This document shows, piece by piece, positions 8,089 through 15,783 of a stretch of DNA of 64,000 nt; position 1 is the stretch's first letter; each line of letters starts with the position of its first letter. Below the pieces are notes generated by a model that did no database searches, had not been told where the DNA came from, and worked only from the letters and a program-made list of their open reading frames with translations. Source of the DNA: an uncultured Rhodospirillaceae bacterium (GTDB taxonomy: Bacteria; Pseudomonadota; Alphaproteobacteria; Rhodospirillales; UBA2165); NCBI GenBank assembly GCA_913020445.1, contig CAJWAR010000008.1, forward strand, positions 1 through 64,000. Reading direction: 5' to 3'. The position numbers and the translations under genes were made by a program.

Positions 8089-9780
8089 ATGACCACTGAA
8101 CTTTCAATCGCGCTCGCGCAAATTAACCCGACCGTCGGTGATGTCGATGGTAATATCGAGCTGTTGCGTAAGGCGCGCGCCAAGGCTGCGGCAGATGGCG
8201 CCGATTTGGTGGTTGCCGGCGAGCTAACGATCAGCGGCTATCCGCCAGAGGATTTGGTGCTTAAACCTGCTTTTCTGGACCGGGTGGAAGAACAAGTAAA
8301 AGCCCTTGCTGCCGAAACCAATGATGGCGGACCGGCGCTGATCATCGGCGCACCCTGGCGGGAAGACGGCAAGCTGTATAATGCCGTTATGCTGCTCAAT
8401 CAGGGCGAGATTGAGACGCTCCGCTATAAACATCTTTTGCCGACTTACGGTGTATTTGATGAAGACCGGGTGTTTGATCGTGGCCCCGTGCCGGGACCGA
8501 TTTCCTTTAAAGGTGTCCGGCTTGGCGTGATGATTTGCGAAGATATGTGGGATGTTGACGTTACCGAATGTTTGGACGAATCCGGCGCTGAAATTCTGAT
8601 CGTCATCAATGGCTCACCTTTTGAAGTGGATAAACCGGATCAGCGCTTAAATTTAGCGGTCGCGCGGATTACCGAGTCAGGACTACCCGTGGTCTATGTC
8701 AATTTGGTCGGCGGCCAGGATGAACTGGTATTTGACGGCGGCTCTTTTGTGTTATCGGCGGATCGCGAGCTGCAAATTCAGATGCCCACTTTTAGCGCCT
8801 CTCAGATAACCACCCAGTGGTCGAAATCAGACCAGGGCTGGGTCTGTGCGCCGGGCGAAATAGAACCGGTGCTCGAAAAAACCGAGCAAATGCTGGCCGC
8901 CATTTATCAGGCCATGGTTTTGGGTTTACGCGACTATGTCACTAAAAACCGTTTCCCGGGCGTCATACTGGGCTTGTCAGGCGGCATCGATTCCGGTCTC
9001 TCGGCGGCTGTCGCAGTTGATGCGATTGGCGCCGACAAAGTTCATTGCGTCATGATGCCGTCACCTTATACCTCACAAGACAGCCTTGATGATGCCGCCG
9101 AGCAGGCGGCTATTTTGGGTATTGCCTATGATACAGTGCCAATCCTTGATGCGATGAAAGCGTTTGAAGGCATGTTGGCGCCCGTATTTGGCGATACCGA
9201 AGCCGATACGACGGAAGAAAACATTCAGGCCCGCGCCCGGGGTCTTATTGTCATGGCGATATCGAACAAGCTCGGCTATATGCCGCTCACCACCGGCAAT
9301 AAGTCTGAAATGTCGGTTGGCTATGCGACGCTCTATGGCGATATGTGCGGCGGCTACTCGGTTTTGAAAGATGTCTATAAGACAACTGTCTTTAATGTCT
9401 CCCATTGGCGTAACGAAAATTTCATCACAGGTTTTCTGGGCCCGGATGGCCGCGCTATCCCGGAGCGGGTGATCACCAAAAAACCATCCGCTGAGTTAAA
9501 GCCCGACCAGTTCGATGAGGACAGTTTGCCGCCCTATGACGTGCTCGATGACATTTTGATGAGCCTGATCGAGGGCGAACGGGCAGTCGTCGATATTGTC
9601 GCCAAAGGCCATGATCCGGCGGTGGTTCGCCGGGTCTGGCATATGCTGGACCGGGCTGAATATAAACGCCGCCAAGCGCCACCCGGGGTTAAAATCTCAT
9701 CCCGCGCTTTTGGCCGCGACCGCCGCTACCCGATCACCAACGGCTTCACCAATCTGATGTGGGAGATCGAGGGGGAATGA
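8089..9780 (+). CDS. nadE: Glutamine-dependent NAD+ synthetase
   Basis: Last step of NAD biosynthesis: amidates nicotinic acid adenine dinucleotide using ammonia from glutamine. The 563-residue protein joins an N-terminal nitrilase-type glutaminase with E45, K114 and C150 (in VMICEDMWD) to a C-terminal synthetase whose P-loop LSGGIDSG starts near residue 296. Later motifs LTTGNKSE and RFGRDRRYP-like RAFGRDRRYP are present. The stop TGA overlaps the ATG of cysS, so the two are translationally coupled. Confidence 0.97.
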   Translation: MTTELSIALAQINPTVGDVDGNIELLRKARAKAAADGADLVVAGELTISGYPPEDLVLKPAFLDRVEEQVKALAAETNDGGPALIIGAPWREDGKLYNAVMLLNQGEIETLRYKHLLPTYGVFDEDRVFDRGPVPGPISFKGVRLGVMICEDMWDVDVTECLDESGAEILIVINGSPFEVDKPDQRLNLAVARITESGLPVVYVNLVGGQDELVFDGGSFVLSADRELQIQMPTFSASQITTQWSKSDQGWVCAPGEIEPVLEKTEQMLAAIYQAMVLGLRDYVTKNRFPGVILGLSGGIDSGLSAAVAVDAIGADKVHCVMMPSPYTSQDSLDDAAEQAAILGIAYDTVPILDAMKAFEGMLAPVFGDTEADTTEENIQARARGLIVMAISNKLGYMPLTTGNKSEMSVGYATLYGDMCGGYSVLKDVYKTTVFNVSHWRNENFITGFLGPDGRAIPERVITKKPSAELKPDQFDEDSLPPYDVLDDILMSLIEGERAVVDIVAKGHDPAVVRRVWHMLDRAEYKRRQAPPGVKISSRAFGRDRRYPITNGFTNLMWEIEGE

Positions 9781-11165
9781 GCCTCCATCTCTATAACACC
9801 CTCGCTCGGGAGAAGCAGGAATTTACGCCGCTGAAAGAAGATTCCGTTGGCATGTATGTCTGTGGGCCGACGGTTTATGATTATGCTCATATCGGCAATG
9901 CGCGGCCGGTCATTGTCTTCGATGTCTTGTTTCGCCTGCTGAAAAAGTTATACGGCGAAGATAGCGTGACCTACGTCCGCAACATCACCGATGTCGATGA
10001 CAAAATTATCGCCGCCCATCAGGAAAGCGGTGAGGATATCGGCTCAATCACTTCCCGCACCACCGATGCCTTTCTTGCCGATATGGCGGCGCTCGGTAAT
10101 CTTGAACCTTCTGTCGAGCCCCGCGCAACTGATCACATTCCGCAAATGATCGGCATCATCGAAAAATTGATCGAGGATGGCCATGCTTACGAAGAGCAGG
10201 GTCATGTTTGTTTTAACGTGCCGTCGATGCCGGATTATGGCCGCTTGGCGCGGCTTAACCGGGAGGAGCTGATCGCCGGCGCGCGCGTCGATATCGCGCC
10301 TTACAAAAAAGATGCTGCCGATTTTGTCCTCTGGAAGCCGTCCGATGACGATCAGCCGGGCTGGGACAGCCCTTGGGGCCGCGGCCGTCCCGGCTGGCAT
10401 ATCGAATGCTCGGCGATGTCGAGCGAATATCTCGGCCTCACCTTTGATATTCACGGCGGCGGTCAGGATTTGATTTTTCCCCATCATGAAAACGAGATTG
10501 CCCAAAGCTGCTGTGCCCATGGCGCGGGTACGTTTGCTCAAACCTGGATGCATAACGGCTATCTCATGGTCGAGGGCGAGAAGATGTCAAAAAGCCTCGG
10601 CAACTTCATCACCGTGCATGATTTGTTGAAAGACCATCACGGTGAGGCGGCCAGGCTGTGCATGTTGATGACCCATTACCGCCAGCCGCTGAACTGGACC
10701 GCTGATGGTTTAGCCCAGGCAAAAAGCAATCTTGATAGTTTTTACGGGGCGTTACGCGCGACCGCTGAGATTGTTCCAGCGACCGTCGCGTCTGCCGACA
10801 ATTTTGTTGCCGCACTTGCCGATGATCTCAATACCCCGCAGGCGATTACTGTGCTTCATGAATTGGTCGGTGAGTTAAATAAAGCTGATAGTGATGAAGC
10901 CAAGGCAGTCGCCAAAAATAATCTGCTGGCGGCCGGTAATTTGATGGGCCTGCTGCAGCTTGATCCTGAAGATTGGTTTAAATGGACACCTGAAGGCGCC
11001 GGTGGTGGTCTCAGTGACGCCGCTATCGACGCCTTAATCGAGCAGCGCCGGGAGGCCCGGGCCAATAAAGATTTCGCCACCTCAGACCAAATCCGTGACG
11101 ACCTCGCCGCGCAAGGGATTGTGCTTGAAGACAGCGCCGACGGCACGACCTGGAAACGGGGCTAG
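9777..11165 (+). CDS. cysS: Cysteinyl-tRNA synthetase
   Basis: Class I aminoacyl-tRNA synthetase charging tRNA-Cys, 462 residues. The HIGH-type signature is [11 protein letters not shown], the zinc-site cysteines begin with MYVCGPT, and the KMSKS loop is [12 protein letters not shown]. The start is placed at the ATG of the ATGA overlap with nadE, because MSLHLYNTL is the usual beginning of the family. The longer open frame from 9759 would add six residues from within nadE and is not favoured. Confidence 0.96.
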   Translation: MSLHLYNTLAREKQEFTPLKEDSVGMYVCGPTVYDYAHIGNARPVIVFDVLFRLLKKLYGEDSVTYVRNITDVDDKIIAAHQESGEDIGSITSRTTDAFLADMAALGNLEPSVEPRATDHIPQMIGIIEKLIEDGHAYEEQGHVCFNVPSMPDYGRLARLNREELIAGARVDIAPYKKDAADFVLWKPSDDDQPGWDSPWGRGRPGWHIECSAMSSEYLGLTFDIHGGGQDLIFPHHENEIAQSCCAHGAGTFAQTWMHNGYLMVEGEKMSKSLGNFITVHDLLKDHHGEAARLCMLMTHYRQPLNWTADGLAQAKSNLDSFYGALRATAEIVPATVASADNFVAALADDLNTPQAITVLHELVGELNKADSDEAKAVAKNNLLAAGNLMGLLQLDPEDWFKWTPEGAGGGLSDAAIDALIEQRREARANKDFATSDQIRDDLAAQGIVLEDSADGTTWKRG

Positions 11166-11175
11166 GCCTCAAAAA

Positions 11176-11220
11176 TTGACTTTCCTGCCAAGAGTGTATA
11201 CATTGTATACATTGTAAACA
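11176..11220 (+). promoter_or_regulatory. Promoter and triple operator of the toxin-antitoxin pair
   Basis: A TTGACT -35 (11176-11181) is followed after 17 bp by TACATT (11199-11204) as the likely -10. Overlapping it are three 8-bp palindromes spaced exactly 9 bp apart: TGTATACA at 11195-11202, TGTATACA at 11204-11211 and TGTAAACA at 11213-11220. Repeated short palindromes over the promoter fit cooperative binding by ribbon-helix-helix antitoxin dimers and autoregulation of the operon. A GGAGGT ribosome site (11225-11230) follows. Confidence 0.78.
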
Positions 11221-11238
11221 ATCTGGAGGTATTGTCCT

Positions 11239-11502
11239 ATGACTGCCACCAAGCCCCTATCATTCAGAATATCTGCTGACCAAGAGCAGCTGCTGGATCA
11301 ATTGTCCGAGGCGACTGATCGAAACCGTTCCTGGCATCTCGAAAAAGCTTTGGATACTTATTTGGCAACACAGGCCTGGCAAATTGATCATATCAGTGCT
11401 GGTATCGATCAGCTCGATCATGGTGAAACGATTGGCCACGACAAAGTTGAAAATTGGCTCACCAGTTGGGGCGTTAAAAATGAATTAGATCATCCTGAAT
11501 GA
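11239..11502 (+). CDS. Antitoxin, CopG/ParD-like ribbon-helix-helix protein
   Basis: An 87-residue protein whose N-terminal half (PLSFRISADQEQLLDQLSE, then NRSWHLEKALDTYL) fits a ribbon-helix-helix DNA-binding domain. The C-terminal half should wrap and neutralise the toxin. A strong GGAGGT ribosome site lies 8 bases upstream. Its stop overlaps the start of the downstream RelE/ParE-like gene by 4 bases (ATGA), the usual type II antitoxin-toxin arrangement. The three palindromes over the promoter are its likely binding sites. Confidence 0.88.
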   Translation: MTATKPLSFRISADQEQLLDQLSEATDRNRSWHLEKALDTYLATQAWQIDHISAGIDQLDHGETIGHDKVENWLTSWGVKNELDHPE

Positions 11503-11774
11503 AAATTGAATGGGCCCGGCAAGCGGTCGATGACTTGGGTCAAATCCGAAATTATATTGCCGAGACAGAACCAAAGTCTGCCGCCAACGTCGCCAACAAA
11601 ATTTTGGCTAGTGTACGAATGCTGGAGGAATTACCTCATCGTGGGAGGCCGGGCCGGGTTTCGGGGACGCGTGAATTAAATCTACCCGGAACGCCCTACA
11701 TAATTATTTACCGGGTTTCGTCTGAAACGCTGCAAATTATTGCCGTTCTGCATTCTTCACTAAATTGGCCTTAA
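11499..11774 (+). CDS. Toxin, RelE/ParE family
   Basis: A 91-residue protein with the RelE/ParE layout: an N-terminal strand and helix (MKIEWARQAVDDLGQIRNYIAE), then GRPGRVSGTRELNLPGTPYIIIYRV and a C-terminal strand with IIAVLHSS. RELxLPGTPYIIIYR followed by xxVLHxxxxWP is typical of the ParE/RelE group. ParE members inhibit gyrase and RelE members cleave mRNA on ribosomes; sequence alone does not choose. It overlaps the antitoxin gene by 4 bases, and its end overlaps the tail of the convergent MFS gene by 4 bases. Confidence 0.88.
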   Translation: MKIEWARQAVDDLGQIRNYIAETEPKSAANVANKILASVRMLEELPHRGRPGRVSGTRELNLPGTPYIIIYRVSSETLQIIAVLHSSLNWP

Positions 11775-13036
11775 GTCTTCTCCGCCTCAATTTCATGCCG
11801 CCGTTTTCTCAACGATAAACCGACCGGTAAAAAGATTGCGATCGATAGGATGGCCGGCCCGGCGACAGCCAATTGCAGGCCATAAATTTCGGCTAAGCCA
11901 CCGATGATGAGAGCCGAAAAGGCCGGTGCGCCGACCGCCAAAGAGACATTGATGCTGATCACGCGCGCGCGGTAATTATCATCTACGCTATGTTGGATAA
12001 GCGACTGGGCGCTGGTCGCCGCAGAAACTAAAAAACCGCCCACCAAAACCAAGGCGAATAATCCGAGATAAAAATTTCCCGTCTGTGTGAAAGCGATGAG
12101 CGATAAAGCAGCGCCAGTTTGGCCAATCACCAAAAAAGTTGTCAGCCCCTTGGTGCGGCCACGGAAAGCAAGAATGGAAGCAAATATCATCGCCCCAATG
12201 CCTGCCGCGGATGTCATTGCCGCCAGACCTTCTTCACCTCGATCAAAAATTTCGCCGGCAAAGCCGGGCAAGAAATCTAGATAATGTCTGATCAGCAAAG
12301 CCGCGGTGACCGACAGTAATATCAGCAGGCGGATATCGATATGGGCTTTGGTGTATTTGAGACCGGCCTTAAGGTCATTGACGATACCGGAGGCTTTCTT
12401 GGCGGCGAGGCGGTCGCCTAAATTTGACGGTGACGGGATCAGATAGATCGCCCCCATCATCCACAGCAAACAAAATGCATTGGCGGCAAAGGCCGCTCCC
12501 GCACCGCTGACTGACAGCAATACGCCACCAATCAAAGGCCCGATAAAGGCGCTTGAATGAAAGGTCGTTGAATTTAGCGCAACCGCTGCCGGCATATCTT
12601 TGCGCGCCACCAAATTGGGAAATAAGGCTTGGCGGGCAGGAAATTCAAAGGCAAACAGAAATCCTTGAACCAAGGTCAAAAAAACCAGCAACAAAGGTGT
12701 GATTAGTCCCTGCCCAACCAATGTAGCCGTAACCAGCGCCATTACTGCGCCCGATCCCACCATCACCATAGAACAGCGCCGGTAGCCAAACCGGTCCGCA
12801 ACAGCGCCTCCGAATGGCCCGAGGAATAGAATAGGCAGCATATAGGCCGAGCCTAGTGCACCGAGCCAGGCCGGTGAATGGGTGAGCTCAAACATCAGCC
12901 ATCCTGAGGCGATTTTATAGATCCAAAAACCCTGCACCATCACCACTTGTCCGGTCCAGTAGACGCGGTAATTGCGGGTTGAGAGGGCGCGGCCGATACC
13001 GCCGAAATGAGATAGTAGAGTGGCTGGGTTGAACAT
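11771..13036 (-). CDS. MFS transporter, drug/siderophore exporter-like
   Basis: A 421-residue inner-membrane protein with about twelve hydrophobic segments. The loop between segments 2 and 3, GGAVADRFGYRR, carries the major facilitator signature. Overall it resembles the MFS_3/EntS-like exporter group (start RALSTRNYRVYWTGQ). The substrate is unknown. It is transcribed away from the deiodinase-like gene and ends on top of the toxin gene end. Confidence 0.88.
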   Translation of the reverse strand: MFNPATLLSHFGGIGRALSTRNYRVYWTGQVVMVQGFWIYKIASGWLMFELTHSPAWLGALGSAYMLPILFLGPFGGAVADRFGYRRCSMVMVGSGAVMALVTATLVGQGLITPLLLVFLTLVQGFLFAFEFPARQALFPNLVARKDMPAAVALNSTTFHSSAFIGPLIGGVLLSVSGAGAAFAANAFCLLWMMGAIYLIPSPSNLGDRLAAKKASGIVNDLKAGLKYTKAHIDIRLLILLSVTAALLIRHYLDFLPGFAGEIFDRGEEGLAAMTSAAGIGAMIFASILAFRGRTKGLTTFLVIGQTGAALSLIAFTQTGNFYLGLFALVLVGGFLVSAATSAQSLIQHSVDDNYRARVISINVSLAVGAPAFSALIIGGLAEIYGLQLAVAGPAILSIAIFLPVGLSLRKRRHEIEAEKT

Positions 13037-13144
13037 GGCGCCAATTTAGACCGCTATCATGGGTGGGTAAAACAATCTGATTGGCAAAGCGGTCTTTTTT
13101 GAATTAATCTGCCGCTACAGATTTTATAAATTAAGGAAAAAATA

Positions 13145-13918
13145 GTGAAACCAGAAGATTACAATTACAGTACCTGGAATCCGGGCAGTGAGAGTTTCGA
13201 AGACTTTGCCAGTGAGGCGCCCCAGGTCACTAGCCGGGCACCTTCCTTTCCGGTCGAAGATTTAGCCACCGGCGAGACCGTGCAATTAAAAGACATTTGG
13301 CGTAAAGGCGTTACCATCGTTGAATTTGGGTCATTCACCTGACCTTACTGTGACATGGCGTCCGAAGCGATGGAAGACCTCGCTGACCGCTATGCCGACC
13401 AAGCCGTGCGCTCGGTTTTTCTCTATACTCGTGAAGCCCATCCGGGCGAAAATTATCGCCACCATACTTCAATGGATGACAAACGCGCCAATGCGCGGGC
13501 TTTTAAAGAACACTCAAATATCAACCGTGAAATATTGCTCGATGATCTGATCGGCTCCGCTCATCGGACTTACGGCACGCTGCCCAATATGACCTGGATT
13601 ATGGGACGCGGTGGTTTCATCCATTATAAATCCGCCTGGACGGGGGTCGCTGATGTTGAAGATGCGCTGAAAGGCATCATCGATTTTCAGGAGAATCGGA
13701 TTAAAAATAAGTGGGTGCCGTTTTATAGTGAACGCAGTGCCTGGAGTACGCGGGACCCGGCATTGTTCCAAGCCGGACTGGCGCGAACCGGTCCGCAAGC
13801 CGTCGATGACTTTGCCAAAGTTGCCGCTTTTCGCAAGGCCGAAAAACCTTCGGAAGATATACCGCCCAAAATTCCAGGTAGCTTCTTTGAACCGGAAAAC
13901 CCGGATAAAAAAGAATAG
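13145..13918 (+). CDS. Iodothyronine deiodinase-like protein with in-frame TGA (selenocysteine candidate)
   Basis: Reading frame of 258 codons interrupted by one TGA at 13340-13342 (codon 66) and otherwise open to TAG at 13916-13918. Reading the TGA as Sec gives EFGSFT-U-PYCDM, matching the deiodinase active site (FGSxT-U-PPF in animals) and forming a UxxC redox motif. Further deiodinase landmarks follow: a strand ending in TREAHPGE (EAHP is conserved in deiodinases) and the C-terminal thioredoxin-fold strand TWIMGRGGFI. The start is GTG at 13145 with AAGGA 7 bases upstream. A SECIS-like hairpin lies directly downstream of the TGA. The substrate is unknown; bacterial homologues need not act on thyroid hormones. 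The alternative is a nonsense mutation or sequencing error, disfavoured by the intact downstream frame and the exact position of the TGA. Confidence 0.8.
13340..13376 (+). promoter_or_regulatory. TGA selenocysteine codon with bacterial SECIS-like hairpin
   Basis: Starting at the TGA (13340-13342), the downstream RNA can fold with CAU 13354-13356 pairing AUG 13370-13372, a G-G mismatch, then GC 13358-13359 pairing GC 13367-13368, closing a seven-base loop GUCCGAA (13360-13366). CUU 13344-13346 can pair AAG 13374-13376 below an internal loop. Bacterial SECIS elements are short hairpins about this far after the UGA with G and U at the start of the apical loop, which is seen here. The fold was found by eye, with no energy calculated. 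Confidence 0.55.
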
Positions 13919-13989
13919 AGACCCGGTTAAGTTATCTCCACGCGGCTGATTGGGGTTTGAAATTGGCGGAATTGGGCTAAATTAGTCCC

Positions 13990-14700
13990 ATGAGTAATTT
14001 TTTAAGGAACGCCAAATTTAGATGGATTATAGGGCTGGGTGTTGCCGCGGTATTGTTGGCGCTACTGCTTTCTTTCACCTATCAGCCGCGCAACGTTCTC
14101 GGCAACAATTCTGCAACCATGAGCCTGGTGCATAACCTGATCTGGCTGGTGGTGCTGGTCGGCGCGCTGGTCGTTCATTGGCGGACTAAGCCGGGCGAGG
14201 CAATTAAATATGCGGCCTTGTGGATTGCCATCGGTTCGGTTCTCTTTATCGGCTACAGTCTGCGCGATGAAGCCGTCGATTTCGGGCGCAAATTAAAGGC
14301 AGAGTTGTTGCCACATCAAGGATTTGTCGGTGAGCAGCGCATCACCTATCGGGCGCAGTCCGGCGGGCACTTTGTCGTCGAAGCAAAAGTTGACGGAATA
14401 GCGATTCGGTTCTTAGTTGATACCGGCGCGACCAGCGTCGTTCTCAGTCCGCAGGACGCCGAAAGGCTGGGTTTTGATCTCAAACGCTTGTCTTTTGACC
14501 GATTATTTCAAACTGCCAGTGGCACTATTCGCGCGGCGCCGGTAAAGCTTGGGCGGGTTTCAGTAGGACCGATTGAACTTATGGATGTGCGGGCGTCGGT
14601 AAATGGTGCGGCGATGAACACCTCTCTATTGGGCATGAGTTTTCTGTCCCGTCTCGGCGGCTACGAAGTAGTCGGGGACAAGCTCATTTTAAAGCGTTAA
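13990..14700 (+). CDS. Membrane-anchored retropepsin-like aspartic protease
   Basis: A 236-residue protein with three predicted membrane segments (about residues 12-29, 46-63 and 74-90), then a retroviral-type aspartyl protease domain with its active-site motif FLVDTGATSVVL (D144). A single DTGA motif implies a homodimeric protease. It matches the TIGR02281-like clan AA family common in alphaproteobacteria. The catalytic domain is probably periplasmic. Substrates are unknown. It is followed 8 bases later by a small hypothetical gene on the same strand. Confidence 0.88.
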   Translation: MSNFLRNAKFRWIIGLGVAAVLLALLLSFTYQPRNVLGNNSATMSLVHNLIWLVVLVGALVVHWRTKPGEAIKYAALWIAIGSVLFIGYSLRDEAVDFGRKLKAELLPHQGFVGEQRITYRAQSGGHFVVEAKVDGIAIRFLVDTGATSVVLSPQDAERLGFDLKRLSFDRLFQTASGTIRAAPVKLGRVSVGPIELMDVRASVNGAAMNTSLLGMSFLSRLGGYEVVGDKLILKR

Positions 14701-14708
14701 ATTGACCT

Positions 14709-15020
14709 ATGGCTGATCCAATATTCAAAGCTCTTGAGGTTCTAAACGATGCGCTCATACGAGACCCGGCGGCGATAACCCAATTGGTTAATCTACGGGT
14801 CGACTGTAATGCGCAATTGATTGATCATCCGCTCATCCAGTCGGCGGAGTATCATGGCGTCGCCAAAGTCGGTGTTTTAGGTTTGATCAACGGCATTGTC
14901 GGCAATTCGCCGAGCGGTGTCATTGGCGCTGAAGGAACCATTGATCGGGATACCGGTCTCTTTATTAAAATCCGGAAATTCGTTGATATGCGCAGCGACA
15001 AAACTGACGTTATTGCTTAA
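14709..15020 (+). CDS. Small conserved hypothetical protein
   Basis: A 103-residue protein without a family I can name. It has an N-terminal helix (IFKALEVLNDALIRDPAAI) and a Gly/Ile-rich centre (GVLGLINGIVGNSPSGVIG), and ends with charged residues. No signal peptide or clear membrane segment. It follows the aspartic protease gene by 8 bases, so the two are probably co-transcribed. The last 4 bases overlap the end of the convergent gene. Confidence 0.65.
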   Translation: MADPIFKALEVLNDALIRDPAAITQLVNLRVDCNAQLIDHPLIQSAEYHGVAKVGVLGLINGIVGNSPSGVIGAEGTIDRDTGLFIKIRKFVDMRSDKTDVIA

Positions 15021-15526
15021 TCTTTCAGCAGGTGATCAATCTCATTCTGATCCATGGTATTTTCGCTGCCATGGATGATACCGGAAGCGAAATCCATCAG
15101 TCGTTGGATATTGCGCGAGTAATCAGAAGACGTAATCCGTAAATGTTCGGCATCACCCGATGCGCTAATTTCATCCAATCGTCTAACCGCCGCTTCGATC
15201 AAACGGTCAATTTGTCCGATCGTTTGTTCAAAAGGCCTTTTGAAGCGCTCTGGCACGTGATTGTAGGCTTCAACCGCTAAATCCTTCTCGGTGAAGGTAC
15301 TGTTGCGAAAATGTTCTTGATAGGATTTAGGCGCCCAGGCTTTTGCTTCTTCGATAATTTCCGGCATATCCGGCACCATCTCGAGAAGCATCACAATTTC
15401 ATTGAAATGATTGAGGTAATCGGTCGCAAGCAGAGTCTGCTCAATAATATTAGTGCCCTGAATCTGCCCCTTAAATGACAGGTATTCCGGCGTTTCATCG
15501 CCAATAATGTCGGCCGTATCTGGCAT
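15017..15526 (-). CDS. Hypothetical protein with C-terminal EIDxLL motif
   Basis: About 169 residues when started at the ATG of MPDTADIIGD (15524-15526). A longer frame begins with TTG at 15580 but lacks support. The protein is largely helical and ends with TMDQNEIDHLLKD. A terminal D/N-Q-x-EIDxLL peptide recalls the CheY-binding peptide of FliM and the C-terminal helix of CheZ-type phosphatases. The SSDYSRNIQRLMD helix before it is not a clear CheZ active site. A chemotaxis or response-regulator link is only a suggestion; no flagellar genes are nearby. Confidence 0.7.
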   Translation of the reverse strand: MPDTADIIGDETPEYLSFKGQIQGTNIIEQTLLATDYLNHFNEIVMLLEMVPDMPEIIEEAKAWAPKSYQEHFRNSTFTEKDLAVEAYNHVPERFKRPFEQTIGQIDRLIEAAVRRLDEISASGDAEHLRITSSDYSRNIQRLMDFASGIIHGSENTMDQNEIDHLLKD

Positions 15527-15693
15527 CGGGTCTCTATTTTTTATTGTATGAAATATTGATTTATCAACTACCGTAATCAACCATATTTTATTAATTTAGG
15601 GTTGGCGATCACTGTTTCCAAGGTCAGGGGGAAAATATATATATTTTTACGAGTATAGGTAAAATAACTAATTTGATCAGAAAACCTTGAGAT

Positions 15694-15711
15694 TTTGTGC
15701 AAATTTGTGCA
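15694..15711 (+). repeat. Direct repeat TTTGTGCA, 10-bp period, upstream of cimA
   Basis: TTTGTGCA occurs at 15694-15701 and again at 15704-15711, a spacing of exactly 10 bp, or one helical turn. It lies about 75 bases before the citramalate synthase start, within a 200-base AT-rich gap that should hold promoters for both divergent genes. Same-face spacing suggests tandem binding of a regulator. The factor is unknown. Confidence 0.45.
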
Positions 15712-15783
15712 TTCTCCCGCGCTTTCCAGCGGTTCCGGCAAATTTCTTAGGTGGCCGCCATAAATGAACGAGATTATGTGACA

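Noticed and set aside
10044..10553. 169-codon minus-strand frame inside cysS
   Set aside because: Antisense shadow of cysteinyl-tRNA synthetase without any independent support.
13145..13342. Short 65-residue protein ending at the TGA, or a pseudogene split at the TGA
   Set aside because: The downstream frame is intact for 191 codons, and the TGA falls on the catalytic residue of the deiodinase family, so one selenoprotein gene is the better reading.
13355..13918. Separate gene starting at ATG 13355
   Set aside because: This start has no ribosome site, would cut the thioredoxin-like fold in the middle, and lies within the SECIS-like hairpin.
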